From Polyangiaceae bacterium (GTDB taxonomy: Bacteria; Myxococcota_A; Polyangia; Polyangiales; Polyangiaceae), in the NCBI GenBank assembly GCA_025937895.1, contig JAICQL010000029.1, positions 1 through 51,178 of the forward strand: a stretch of DNA of 51,178 nucleotides, in the 5' to 3' direction. This document shows positions 23,724-33,061 of this stretch, in pieces; the stretch's first letter is position 1, and every line of letters starts with the position of its first letter. The translations under genes and the position numbers were made by a program. Under the pieces are notes generated by a model that saw only the letters and a program-made list of their open reading frames with translations, searched no databases and was not told the DNA's origin.

Positions 23724-26291
23724 TCACCCGCCCAGCTGTTTGGAACAAATATAGCGGACCCCTTGATAGTGGTCATGGAGCGCCCAGCCCTGCGCCTGGA
23801 AGAAGTCCAGCAGGCCGTTAAACTGTCCACATAGCTCACGGCGAATGTCCAGCAGGCGGATCTCGGCGAGCTGGCGCCGAGTGGCGTCGCTGGTGCTGCG
23901 GTGCGGCCACTCCTCCGTCCAGCGGTCATAGAGATCCTGAATGGCCTTGTCGAAGGCGGCAATGAGCTTGCGACACTGTGGATCGAGCTGGCTGATCTCC
24001 GACCACTTGACCACGCTCAGCGCCTGGTCACCGGTTTTCAGCACGATGTCGTTTTGCTGTTGTGCAGTCCGCGCGGCGAAGGCCTTGGCACCTGGAGCCG
24101 TCGCCGCCGAGCCGCCCATGCCGCTGGCCTTGAAGGTTGCGGCGTCAATGGCGAGCAGGGGGTTGGAGAGCCGGGCAACGTCCAGCACCCGCCCGATGCG
24201 CTCGGCGATGTCCACTAGCGCGACCTGGCATTGAGCGTTGGGTAGTAGGTCGAGAGGCTGGGCGGGATCGTTGGCAAACTGCAGGGCGCAGAGCTCGGCA
24301 TGGCGCTTGTACAGGCTTGCGCTGATGGCGATGGGGATGATCGAGAGCCCCCGGCTCCTGCTCGCCTCGAGGAGCCTGGGGAGCTCGCTCGAGCCGATGA
24401 AGTCGGAGCTGAGGAAGTGCTGGCTGACGAGCAGGATGGCGACGCTGGCGCTGTCGAGCTGACGCTCAATCTCCGCGCGCCAGTTGCCGCCGGCAGCGAT
24501 TCTGCGATCGTCCCAGACGTCCAGCCCGACGTCTTTCGCCAGCGGCTTCAGGAACAGGCTGAGGCGCTCCAGCCACTCCACGTCTGCGTGCGCGTACGAA
24601 ATGAAGATGCTGTTGCGAAAAGCCGGGCGCACGGGAGCGGACGTGGACTCGATCGCCCGGGCGCGTGCACTGCCGCTCGTCCGAATGGCGTCCAGGATGG
24701 AGTGAATCCAGATGCCTTCATTGGCCTCATAGACGCCATCGCCGTCCAGGCGTGGCATCACGGCGGAGCCGGCATGATGCAGCGCGACCACACGCCAGGC
24801 GTCATCGAATACTGGGCTGCCGGAGCTGCCCGGCTCCGTCGCAGTCCGGTAATGGAGCTTGGGCTTGGCCCAGCCCACCTGGAGATTGTCGTCGATGGAG
24901 AGGCTGAGCCCTCCGCCCAGAGGATGGCCGATCACGTAGAAGCGCCGGCTCACCCCGCCCGCAAGCTCAGGCTCCTCGCGCGGGCCGATGGGACAGGGCT
25001 CCACACCGGTGACGGCGCCGTCCAGCCGCACGATCGTCACATCCAGCTCACTGGGGTTGGACTCGAACAGGATCTCGCGCACGCGGAGGCGGCGGGCGGT
25101 GTCGACCGCCTCGAAACGAATGATCGCGTCTTCGGCGCGCAAGGCTTGTGGATCCGTCTGGCCCAGGACGTGTGCGTTGGTGACGAGCACCAGCTCCTCA
25201 CTGCCCGCCAGGGCGGGAAACAGCTGGGCGCCGCTCACCAGGAAACCAGTGCCGACGCCGTCGCCCAGCTCGCTCTCGATGCGGGCCACCGAGCGCGCGC
25301 GATCGATGCCGCGGCAATACCAGGCGTACAGGCGCGGCCCGGCGCCGCCGAACACCTTCTCCTGGGCGCGCTGGAACGCCGGAGTCAGCTCGCCCACCCG
25401 CAGCGCGAGCCCGGGACCCATGCGCTGAGGCACCGGGCGCGAGGCGTCCTGCGAGCCCTGCAACACTGCGGGTTGCAGGATGGTGAGCAGCTGGCCGTGA
25501 GCGTCCTCCTCCCGTAGCTGCCAGACCTGTTTCAGCTGGCGCAGGGTGCTGGCGCAAGAGAACGAGTCCAGGTCGGGGTGCGCGACATACTCCTCGAGGT
25601 ACCGCTCCGCCTCATCCCAGCGCCCCAGTGCAATGCAGGCCTCCGCCGCGGTGGTCAGATCCCAGTGGAGCCGCCTCGCCTGGGTCACGGCCAGGATGTC
25701 TTCCGCCATCTTCGCCGGGGGGGCGCCCACGTCGATGATGATGCCGTCGCGCTCGCCACGCAGCAGCAGGGCCACGGCGTTGATGCCATGCCAGGTATAC
25801 TCCTGGCGATCCAGGCTGTAGCCGCGATGATACGCGGCGATGGCGCTCTGCAGAGTGCTACGGCGCATCGGTCCGAGCACGCCGAACCGGTCGACGTAAA
25901 GCTGCTTGTAGACGCGGCCGATCAGGCCGGTGGCCTCCGCCTGCTCGCCCGAAGGGCAGTCCGGGCGCTGACTGACGCGCTCCAGAAGCAGCAGCGCCTC
26001 GTCGAACAGGTCTTGCTCGATGAGGGCTTGCGCGTGCTGACGCATGGTCGTGCAGCTGGCGGCATTCCTCGCGCTGAGCGCCTCCGCCGCGCGCAGCATG
26101 AGCTCGAACCAGCGCGCTCGGCGCAGGCTGGCGAATATCTGCCGCTGTTCTGCCTCATCGGGGGCTGGGCTCCCGCCGAGAAGATGCTGTACGAGAGCCT
26201 GCACGTGTGCAGCAGCGCCATCGCGATCCAGAACGCTCGCGCAGTTTGCCAGAAGGGAAATGCTTTCGCTTCGCCACATAGTTCGCCTCAA
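23724..26291 (-). CDS. TPR - trypsin-like protease - TIR multidomain protein
   Basis: An 855-residue protein without a signal peptide. Residues about 50-290 are helical, TPR/TRAFs-binding-like (LIEQDLFDEALLLLERV, ALGRWDEAERYLEEYVA). Residues about 335-540 are a trypsin/V8-like protease with His374 (LVTNAHVLG), Asp417 (SELDVTIVRLDG) and Ser490 (EPGSSGSPVFDD), so the triad is intact. Residues 560-690 are a TIR domain (SIFISYAHADVEWLERL, VAILLVSQHFLSSDF, Glu636 of SSELPRLLEA). The last 115 residues are helical and unknown. This combination fits effector-laden conflict proteins of the kind described by Aravind and co-workers. It overlaps the upstream metallophosphoesterase gene by ATGA, so they form an operon. 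Confidence 0.85.
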   Translation of the reverse strand: MRRTMWRSESISLLANCASVLDRDGAAAHVQALVQHLLGGSPAPDEAEQRQIFASLRRARWFELMLRAAEALSARNAASCTTMRQHAQALIEQDLFDEALLLLERVSQRPDCPSGEQAEATGLIGRVYKQLYVDRFGVLGPMRRSTLQSAIAAYHRGYSLDRQEYTWHGINAVALLLRGERDGIIIDVGAPPAKMAEDILAVTQARRLHWDLTTAAEACIALGRWDEAERYLEEYVAHPDLDSFSCASTLRQLKQVWQLREEDAHGQLLTILQPAVLQGSQDASRPVPQRMGPGLALRVGELTPAFQRAQEKVFGGAGPRLYAWYCRGIDRARSVARIESELGDGVGTGFLVSGAQLFPALAGSEELVLVTNAHVLGQTDPQALRAEDAIIRFEAVDTARRLRVREILFESNPSELDVTIVRLDGAVTGVEPCPIGPREEPELAGGVSRRFYVIGHPLGGGLSLSIDDNLQVGWAKPKLHYRTATEPGSSGSPVFDDAWRVVALHHAGSAVMPRLDGDGVYEANEGIWIHSILDAIRTSGSARARAIESTSAPVRPAFRNSIFISYAHADVEWLERLSLFLKPLAKDVGLDVWDDRRIAAGGNWRAEIERQLDSASVAILLVSQHFLSSDFIGSSELPRLLEASRSRGLSIIPIAISASLYKRHAELCALQFANDPAQPLDLLPNAQCQVALVDIAERIGRVLDVARLSNPLLAIDAATFKASGMGGSAATAPGAKAFAARTAQQQNDIVLKTGDQALSVVKWSEISQLDPQCRKLIAAFDKAIQDLYDRWTEEWPHRSTSDATRRQLAEIRLLDIRRELCGQFNGLLDFFQAQGWALHDHYQGVRYICSKQLGG

Positions 26292-27778
26292 AGGAAGGAG
26301 AGCTCACCTCGAGCTGATCTCAGCACGCGTGTGCGGTAGCGCTCGCGCCCCCGCCAATCCACAAAGCGGAGCTGTGCTCCACCCGACGCGAGCAACGTTA
26401 GCTCGCAGAAGCCATTGTTGCCGCGGTCGGGACGCGGATCCGGCCAGTCCCCGTCACCAAAGCGTGAGCCCAGCTCGATGAAGCGGACGGGGGCCGGGCT
26501 GGGCTTGCCCCCCTCGAGCCGGGCGTAGGGATAGCCGGAGTGGCCGATACAGCAGCCGACGAAGGGGAAGCGCTGGCTCGAAGAGAACAGCGCGCCGTAG
26601 TGGGTGTTACCCCAGAACCAGAGGTCTACCAGGCGCGCGTCGATGATGGCCTGCAGATCGCGGTAGAGCGCCGTGGGTGCCTCCTTGCCGTACGTGTAGG
26701 GCTCGTTCGAGCTGAGCAGTATGTTCATGCGCTGCTGCGCCCGGCCTTCGGCCAGGCACTCACGCAACCAGCGCACCACCTGCTCATCGCGGAAGCGCGA
26801 GTGGCCGTGCCACTCGGTGTCGATGCCGAGGAGCTGAAAGCCGGGGCGCAGCAAGCGGAAATACGTGCCCTCCTGCCGTTGCCGCCGGCCGCGCTTGCCA
26901 TCGATGTATGCAAGCCACGGCCGGCCCTTCGCGTACATCTCATGATTGCCTGCCAGCAGGAAGAGCTCGCTGTGGGACAGCACCGGTGCAAGGGGCTGGG
27001 CGAGATATGCTCTGGTCTCTTGCTGGCTGCCTCCGTAGTACACGTCGCCCAGGTGAATCACGTAGGGGTACCGGGCACGCTCCAGGCCGCGAGCGATGTA
27101 GCGGCTGTGATAGTAGCCATTGGCGAAGTCGGCGAGCAGCGCGAGGGGCAGATCCCCGCCCGGAGCCGCGTCGAGCGCATACTCGAAGCGGCTGGGATAT
27201 GCCGAGTGGCGCCGCAGAGGCCCCAGCGGCAGCACCCCGGCATGATGCAGCACGGCGTTCAGGCCGCCGCCGATGGCGTACCCCAACCAGTCGTCGTCCT
27301 CAAAATCATGTCGATTGATGTCGATCGGGAGCGTAGCGGGATCGTACGAGTCAAAGGTGAAGCCCGGAGGCGGAGCCTGGGGCTCGCGCGGGCGCCGCAT
27401 GGCTTCAAAGCGGGCGGCCGTAGCCGCAGGACGGGTGAGGGCCACCCGGACCCGCTCGACCATACCCTCCGCCTCCGGCAGCGTGACCTCGGCGCCGCCG
27501 AGCGTGCCGCTGAAGAACGACTGGACCGCTTCCGGCTGCATCTGGAGCAGGCGCTCGAGCTGGTCGACCTGCTCGGGCAGCAATGGCGTGTACTCCCCAG
27601 AATCGAGCAGTGTTTCCACATCGCTCGTACCCAGCGCCAGCCGTGTGCGCTCCAGCATCGAGGGCTGTGCAGCCGCAGCGCTGGGCTGCAGAGGCGCTGC
27701 GAAGAGAGCAGCTTGCGCAGCAGCGGGCGCCGCTGGGGGCAAGAGTGTCCGATACAGACGAGCGAGCTCCGGATCCAT
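26288..27778 (-). CDS. Calcineurin-like metallophosphoesterase
   Basis: A 496-residue protein. The ATG at 27778 has GGGGAAGG before it; the in-frame extension to 27856 has no site. The first 170 residues are helical and Ala/Leu/Glu-rich (possible effector-associated or death-like module). Residues about 208-445 carry the metallophosphoesterase signatures: LADFANG (Asp217), HLGDVYYGG (Asp245), AGNHEMY (Asn278, His279) and GNTHYG (His393). The first block lacks the usual DxH His and the last lacks GHxH, so metal co-ordination may differ. Its stop overlaps the start of the TPR-trypsin-TIR gene. It could cut a nucleotide signal, nucleic acid or phosphoprotein. Confidence 0.8.
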   Translation of the reverse strand: MDPELARLYRTLLPPAAPAAAQAALFAAPLQPSAAAAQPSMLERTRLALGTSDVETLLDSGEYTPLLPEQVDQLERLLQMQPEAVQSFFSGTLGGAEVTLPEAEGMVERVRVALTRPAATAARFEAMRRPREPQAPPPGFTFDSYDPATLPIDINRHDFEDDDWLGYAIGGGLNAVLHHAGVLPLGPLRRHSAYPSRFEYALDAAPGGDLPLALLADFANGYYHSRYIARGLERARYPYVIHLGDVYYGGSQQETRAYLAQPLAPVLSHSELFLLAGNHEMYAKGRPWLAYIDGKRGRRQRQEGTYFRLLRPGFQLLGIDTEWHGHSRFRDEQVVRWLRECLAEGRAQQRMNILLSSNEPYTYGKEAPTALYRDLQAIIDARLVDLWFWGNTHYGALFSSSQRFPFVGCCIGHSGYPYARLEGGKPSPAPVRFIELGSRFGDGDWPDPRPDRGNNGFCELTLLASGGAQLRFVDWRGRERYRTRVLRSARGELSFL

Positions 27779-28482
27779 TTGCACCTTCCCCTGACCGCCA
27801 CGTTTGGACGAATGGAACGAACGGATGTCGCACCCAAATCGGCGCGGCCGTCCCAAGGATGACCGAGGGCCTTCCTTCCGATAGGCTCCCGGCCATGGTG
27901 CGTCGTGACGCGACGGCAGGACAACCCCCGCGAGGGGGAGGACCAGCTGGCGCTCGCTGCGCTTCTCCAGCGGGTGAGAGTCCCGTCCCGGTAGGCGTCG
28001 GAGCGCCGGGTAGCAGGCCCCAGGCGACGGTGGGAGACCCCGGCGCCCGAGCGGGGCGTCCAGAGCCCGGGTCGCGGCGGAAGCCGCGCGTCGGGGAGCG
28101 AGTATACGGGCCGCAACATGAAGTGAAGTCTGCAGCCTCGACAGAGAAACAATTCGGAGGTCGAGCCGATCATGTCACGGCGAAGGCAACATCGACCGAG
28201 CGAGTACCGAAGCGCGAGGCCGGCTCCGACGGGGTAGGGGACGCAGCACGTATACAAGGAGGAGCGCGGAACACGAGAGGCCCGTCTGCTCAGCTCGAGT
28301 CAGGGCAAGGCAGCGCGTATGAGCCGAAGGCGAAATCGCGTGACGAGCAGCGGGAGTCCGAGGGGACCGTAGTACCGGAGAGTGAGGCGAAAGCCGAGCG
28401 AACGAACGCCGTGAAGAAGAACGCGGCGGGAGGGAAGGGTCCCTGCGGTGGTCATGACGTCGGAGCAGGTAAGCGCGAGGGA

Positions 28483-28918
28483 ATGGCCGGCAAGACCCGA
28501 CCTAATGACCTCGGTGGCCGTAGGCCGCGCGACAAAGTGCAACAACTGCAACGGCGGCTGTGGTCCGCAGCCAAGCGGGCAACGGGTAGGCGCTTCCACG
28601 CGCTGTACGACCACATCTGGAGGAGTGACGTCCTCCAGGAGGCGTGGAAGCGAGTGAGGGAGAACCGCGGCGCCGCGGGAGTCGACAGCCAGTCGATTCG
28701 CGACGTCGAGCAGAGCGGAGTCGAGCGCTTCCTGGAAGAGCTGGGCGCCGAGCTGCAAGCGGGCGAGTACCGACCGCAAGTGGTGCAAGGGACGGAACCT
28801 GCGCTCGGGCGAAACCGCGGACTGGACACGCGAGTACTTCCATCGTCTCGGATTGCACCGCCTGCGCGGCACCGTCCGCTACCCAGAGCAGCCCTTCTGG
28901 AACCAGGAGGACGCGTAA
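28483..28918 (+). pseudogene. Group II intron reverse transcriptase, internally deleted
   Basis: The N-terminal part in one frame (from 28483) reads QQLQRRLWSAAKRATGRRFH and then LQEAWKRVRENRGAAGVDSQ up to GEYRPQ, typical of LtrA-like enzymes. Around 28779-28781 the text jumps, with a change of frame, to the extreme C-terminus DWTREYFHRLGLHRLRGTVR ending at TAA 28916. The RT palm with YADD, the maturase X region and any endonuclease, normally about 300 residues, are all missing. The deletion plus frameshift makes it non-functional. Confidence 0.85.
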
Positions 28919-28942
28919 TGCTGCGTATCGAGAGACCACCGG

Positions 28943-28976
28943 TAAGCCGTGTGCGGGAAATCCGCATGCACGGTTT
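28943..28976 (+). ncRNA. Group II intron domain V
   Basis: AAGCCGTGTGCGG-GAAA-TCCGCATGCACGGTTT folds into the 34-nt domain V hairpin with a GAAA loop, a bulge in the upper stem and the AGC catalytic triad at its 5' side. This is the most conserved part of group II introns and identifies the element. Confidence 0.9.
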
Positions 28977-29037
28977 GAAAGGGGGTCTTGCTCTCTCTTC
29001 ACTCGCCAACGCGAGGAAAGGATGGAAGGATCTACCA

Positions 29038-29418
29038 ATGCGCCAGTACCGCCGTAAACCAGATCAATTCGTCGTGGCCATTCAGCTCAACCTCGACACG
29101 GAAGGTCTGCGCTTTTGCAAATGGGGCGGAGAGCAGCGGTGCAAGGCCCAGGATTGGTTGGTAGATAACGACGGCGATATCTACACCGTCGAGCGCGAGA
29201 CCTTCGCGCGGACGTACGCCAGGATAGCCCCGGGCCACTACCGCAAGATCACCCCCATCTGGGCAGAAGAAGCCGCTACCGCCGGGCACGTGCAGACCCT
29301 GGAGGGCACGACTCGGTACGAAGCCGGGGACTACCTGGTAGCGGATGAGCGCGAGGGGCAGGCCCGCTATGCGGTGAAGCGGGAGAAGTTTCTGGCGATG
29401 TATCAGCTGGTCGAGTGA
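29038..29418 (+). CDS. Small PGDYG-like protein
   Basis: A 126-residue protein. ATG at 29038 with AAGGATCTACC upstream; the long open frame before it is intron. The N-terminal MRQYRRKPDQFVVAIQLNLD resembles the YRKKPVVIEAVQ start of small phage-like proteins. Two weakly repeated units follow (AQDWLVDNDGDIYTVERETFARTYARI and AGDYLVADEREGQARYAVKREKFLAMYQLV), each with the GDY/DWLV..D....Y.V....F...Y pattern of the PGDYG domain. So it is a tandem two-domain protein. Function unknown. It is convergent with the vWA-TssB-TssC gene, 55 bases away. Confidence 0.65.
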   Translation: MRQYRRKPDQFVVAIQLNLDTEGLRFCKWGGEQRCKAQDWLVDNDGDIYTVERETFARTYARIAPGHYRKITPIWAEEAATAGHVQTLEGTTRYEAGDYLVADEREGQARYAVKREKFLAMYQLVE

Positions 29419-29473
29419 GTTGGGGAGGGTAGCGCTTTATTCAGTTGTCGTTGCTGGAGCGTTGGTGCCGCTG

Positions 29474-32400
29474 CTAACTCGATGAGGGAGCGCTGAGCTG
29501 GAAGGACAGGCGCTGGGGATGGAGCCCGTGCAGCTGGTAGTGCGGCAGGACTTCGAGCTGGATGGCCCAGCCGCCACTTTCGAGTGCCTCGACGGATACC
29601 TTGGCGCTTGCCAGTGGCTTCTCCGCATGCACGCCCTCGCTAGTATTCGGCTGTGGATCGACATACTGGTCGAGCCAGCCCTGCAAGCTAGCCTGAGCGC
29701 TCTTGGCAGGTAGTGGAGCCCCGATGGGATCCCGTAACATGCAGGCGAGGTAGTGCGCGATCCGGCAGCCCGCCAGGAGACTGGGCAAGCGCACCGCAGG
29801 TTCGGTGGCGGTCCCGCGGACTTCGGTGAGCGGCCCGGGCTCATAGATGGTCTGTGCGCGGAGAAACGCTGGAGCCTGCCAGCTGGGAAGGTGAATGAGC
29901 GCCGTCAGGCCCATCTTGGCCAGCACCTCCGCCATCTGCGTGCTGATGTTTGCCTCAATCGATCGAAGCTCTGACGTGTGGTTGCCCGGCGATTGGAAGC
30001 TGGCCTGGGGCAAATCATCGACGCTGCCGCCCCCTGACTCGATGCCTTCGATCCGGGCGCACCAGCCGTGGCGGGTGAACGCGCGGCAAATGCAGGCCCC
30101 CATCGCGAATGCCGCGTTGGCCCAGGCGAAGCGCGAGGCGTCAGACTCTGCACCCGTGTCCTCGCGATAATAAATGCCCTCCCCGATCTCGGTCTCGTGC
30201 GGCGGGCGTGCCAGAAATCGAGGCGCTGCGAGTGTTAGAAAGCGGGATGCCGGATTGGCTCGCAGCCAGCGCCAAGGCCGGTACTCTGGGCGCGCCGACA
30301 CATCTCTTGCTAGCCGCGTCGGCTCCAGCTCCTGCCACGAATTGAGGTCCACTACCCCGGCCTTTGCCCCCGCAATGAACGGACAATTGGCTGCCTGGCA
30401 GAGCCTAGCCAGATAGTCGAGTAGCGGGGGATCGCTCCCGCTATTGCCGAGATAGCAGTCGCTGACGAGGCAAGTGTACGGCTCGCCACCCAGATGCTCG
30501 TACTCTGAGTTCAAGATTCTCTCTAACCCCGGCTTCTCCCGCGACTGCGATGACATCTCAATCAGCTCTTGGCGGGAGATGTCCAGCACGCGAATCTTGA
30601 GCATGCTGCCCGTCTGGGCCTGGCTCACCAGGTAGTGCAAGCCCAGCCAGGTGCCCTCCAGCCGCTGGAACGCCTCGTGATGGAGGATGTGATCGAGCTG
30701 CGCCGACATGCGGCTCTCCAGGTCGTCGAGTGCATCGGCGTCCAGATGCGAGCGGGACCAATCGCGATGCTGCACGGCAGCGAGCTGCTGCAGCAGCTCG
30801 GCGCGTTCGGGCTCACCTGCGTCGCTGCGTCGATACTCGCGCAGCGCTCGCAAGATCGGGACCTGCTCCACGATCCCAGCCGGTGAAAACGCGTCCAGCC
30901 TGGGCAGCTCCAGTTGTATCGACAATATGTCTAATCTGCTCCCGGGCACATCGACAAAAGCATTGGGCACGGAGAAGGAAAGGCGTGGCCGGAGCTGGGC
31001 CATCCGGTCGTCGAAGTTGTCGATGTCGATTTCGAGCAACTTGCGCTCGGGCAGCGGCGAGCGCTCGTCCGCATTGGACAGATCGGCGAGCACACCGATC
31101 ACCAGCGGGAGCTGCACGAACTTCTTCGCTCCGTAGAGCTCCACCTCGTACTGGAGCTCGACCCGCGGCGGCCGCTGCCGTGCGATGTACCGCTGCTCCG
31201 CTTGCTGAGCCGCCTCCAGCTGCCAGGCGCCTCCCCCCGGTACGCGCAGCTCGACCCGCTCTGCCGGCAGGTTCACCACGGTCCGAGCCGAAGGGTTGAT
31301 GCGGAGCTGTTCGACACTGCTGGGACCGACCATCTCGATCAACACGGGGTTGCTGTCCGGCACGCTGATGCGGTGGGCGGGACGAGCGGTGGCGGGCAAG
31401 AACTCGATCGCGCCACGGCGCAGGTTGATGCCGAGCTGCGTGCCTCTACTGGGTGGGGCCAGCCAGCTCCAGTCGCCGGGAGCCCGCGCCCCGGCGAGCT
31501 CCAGAGTGCTCGGCTCACCGCTGCGCAAGGCGGTGCCCAGCGCGAACATCTGCAGCTCTTCCAGCGCGGTGAGTGACCGAGGCAGCCGCTCGAGGGCCTG
31601 GGCTGCCCACTTCCAGACGTGGACCCGCTCGGGTTCGACCAGCGTGGCAACGGCGCTGCGCAACAGCTGTCGCGCCTCGTCCGTGTCACCGCGCAGCCAG
31701 CGATACGCGAGCTCCTCCTCCATGCGCAGCGCGGGAGGCGCGTCGTGGTGTAGCGAGGCGATGATCTCGCGGGCCGCGTCGAGGCGGCGCGAGTCGCTCG
31801 CGAGCCGCTGCTGTAGGGGACTACGGTGGCGATGGTCGAGCACGATGCCCGTCGCAGCGCGCTCGCTCACCAGGGGGCTGAACCACAGCTCGGCCTCCGC
31901 GCGCACCGGGGCGTTGGGCAGCAGCTCCAGACGCAGGGCGCGCAGCAGCTGTGGCTCGATGCGCGAGGCAATGGAGCCAAGCGACCCCAGCTCGCGGGCG
32001 TGGGCGCTCACCGCCAGAGCTGCGCTGAGCGGAATGACACCGTCGGGCAGCGGTGAGGCGAGCTGCGGTGCTGCGGGCAGGTCCATTGCGCGGGTCAGGC
32101 GCGAAACGCGGGTGGCTCGACTCCACGCCACCCACTGCGCCGGCGCGCGGCGCAGCTCGTGTGGCAGCTCCTCCAGGTCGCGCGGCAGGATGACGGTGCA
32201 GGTGCAGCGCGCGCGAGCCAGGCGCTGCAAGAACTCGAGCCACTCGCCGCTGCTCGGTGCGCGCTCCTGCGGGCAGCGTGGCTCCAGGCCCAGGTCGCTC
32301 AGCACGAGGATTGGCGTCCCAGGCAGCGGCGGGCGATAAGCGATGGCTTCGGTGACGCCCTGGCAGTCCCACGCTGGCAGACCGTGAAAGGTGCGCAAAG

Positions 32401-33061
32401 AGACGCGTGCCGCGCCGATGGTGCGCACGAAAGCGCGGGCGAGCTGCGCGGTGTCGAGCCGAAATGGCTCCATCGAGGCGCTCTGATCGATCAGGAGCTG
32501 CAGGCCTCGTGCTGCGCTCGGTACGAGCCGGCGGGGCACGCGACGTAGCGGTACCCCGCGCGCGATGTGGGCTACGATGACCTCCACGTCAGGCGGCCCC
32601 AGCGGCTGCTTTGTCGAGGCGAGGCGGGTAAGGATGGAGCGCTGCCAGCGCGGCTCGAACAGAGGCTGCAGGGGTGCATGGAAGAGATTGCCGCCGCTGC
32701 GCGGGGTCGGGATGAGGGCAGCCTGGCTCAGCCACTCTGGCGGCGCTGCTGCCGCGCCGAGCTTCGGCACCAGCGATGAGCGCACGAGTGGGGGGAGGCG
32801 ATCGTGCTCGCTGACCACCCTCGCCAAAGGGGGCGCCGGGGGCGTGCCAGTGTCAGGTTTGGGCGGCCCGGATGGCTCGGTGCGAGGCGGGGCAGGCGTG
32901 GGGCTCACTCTCGCCTCTGCAGAGCTCGAGGTGCCCAGGCCCATTGCTGCGCAGAGCGAGCGCGCCACCTCTGCGCTCGCGGGCTGCAGCAACGCCAGCG
33001 CGCGGAGCGCATCACCGAGCCGGTGACGTCCCGGCGCAGAGTGTTCGGCGCTCGGGGTCAC
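29474..33061 (-). CDS. vWA-like - TssB - TssC fusion protein (contractile-sheath homologue)
   Basis: A 1195-residue protein, GTG start overlapping the MoxR stop (GTGA). Residues 1-180: helical start plus Pro-rich linker. About 185-300: vWA-like domain with MIDAS-type DQSAS (192-196), as in CoxE/SAV_2336 proteins of vWA-MoxR systems. About 300-620: helical and beta linker. About 635-745: TssB/VipA, with LPLVIGVLADLS, LPERKLLEIDIDNFDDRMAQ, RPRLSFSVPN and FSPAGIVEQVPILRAL. About 770-1190: TssC/VipB, with HEAFQRLEGTWLGLHYLVSQ, LGGEPYTCLVSDCYLG, PFIAGA, FLTLAAPRFLARPPH, FAWANAAFAMG, GWCARIEGIESGG, LPSLLAGCRIAHYLACMLRD and LPHYQLHGL. TssB and TssC, normally separate genes that build the T6SS sheath, are one chain here. 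No Hcp, VgrG, baseplate or membrane-complex gene is present. Confidence 0.9.
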   Translation of the reverse strand: MTPSAEHSAPGRHRLGDALRALALLQPASAEVARSLCAAMGLGTSSSAEARVSPTPAPPRTEPSGPPKPDTGTPPAPPLARVVSEHDRLPPLVRSSLVPKLGAAAAPPEWLSQAALIPTPRSGGNLFHAPLQPLFEPRWQRSILTRLASTKQPLGPPDVEVIVAHIARGVPLRRVPRRLVPSAARGLQLLIDQSASMEPFRLDTAQLARAFVRTIGAARVSLRTFHGLPAWDCQGVTEAIAYRPPLPGTPILVLSDLGLEPRCPQERAPSSGEWLEFLQRLARARCTCTVILPRDLEELPHELRRAPAQWVAWSRATRVSRLTRAMDLPAAPQLASPLPDGVIPLSAALAVSAHARELGSLGSIASRIEPQLLRALRLELLPNAPVRAEAELWFSPLVSERAATGIVLDHRHRSPLQQRLASDSRRLDAAREIIASLHHDAPPALRMEEELAYRWLRGDTDEARQLLRSAVATLVEPERVHVWKWAAQALERLPRSLTALEELQMFALGTALRSGEPSTLELAGARAPGDWSWLAPPSRGTQLGINLRRGAIEFLPATARPAHRISVPDSNPVLIEMVGPSSVEQLRINPSARTVVNLPAERVELRVPGGGAWQLEAAQQAEQRYIARQRPPRVELQYEVELYGAKKFVQLPLVIGVLADLSNADERSPLPERKLLEIDIDNFDDRMAQLRPRLSFSVPNAFVDVPGSRLDILSIQLELPRLDAFSPAGIVEQVPILRALREYRRSDAGEPERAELLQQLAAVQHRDWSRSHLDADALDDLESRMSAQLDHILHHEAFQRLEGTWLGLHYLVSQAQTGSMLKIRVLDISRQELIEMSSQSREKPGLERILNSEYEHLGGEPYTCLVSDCYLGNSGSDPPLLDYLARLCQAANCPFIAGAKAGVVDLNSWQELEPTRLARDVSARPEYRPWRWLRANPASRFLTLAAPRFLARPPHETEIGEGIYYREDTGAESDASRFAWANAAFAMGACICRAFTRHGWCARIEGIESGGGSVDDLPQASFQSPGNHTSELRSIEANISTQMAEVLAKMGLTALIHLPSWQAPAFLRAQTIYEPGPLTEVRGTATEPAVRLPSLLAGCRIAHYLACMLRDPIGAPLPAKSAQASLQGWLDQYVDPQPNTSEGVHAEKPLASAKVSVEALESGGWAIQLEVLPHYQLHGLHPQRLSFQLSAPSSS

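Larger units (their letters stand above)
27898..29000 (+). mobile_element. Degenerate group II intron
   Basis: The 5' end GTGCGTC at 27898 and the downstream GTGAGAGTCCCGTCC block match bacterial group II intron domain I starts. A highly conserved domain V is found at 28943-28976, and the ORF between encodes pieces of an intron reverse transcriptase. The 3' end is approximate; the gene at 29038 starts only a few tens of bases later. The reverse transcriptase has lost its catalytic part, so the intron cannot move by itself. It sits between the metallophosphoesterase and the small gene at 29038 and does not split a recognisable gene. Confidence 0.85.

Noticed and set aside
24300..25517. 405-codon plus-strand frame, and similar frames at 25578-26339 and 26540-27862
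   Set aside because: All are antisense to the TPR-trypsin-TIR and metallophosphoesterase genes and show the His/Arg/Ala-rich composition of shadow frames in GC-rich DNA.
27583..29418. One 611-codon plus-strand frame across the intron
   Set aside because: It joins antisense of the metallophosphoesterase start, the intron, a broken reverse transcriptase and the real gene at 29038. Only the last part is a protein-coding gene.
29474..33061. A canonical type VI secretion locus
   Set aside because: Only TssB/TssC-like sequences are present and they are fused; Hcp, VgrG, TssE, TssF/G/K, TssJ/L/M and ClpV are not in the window.
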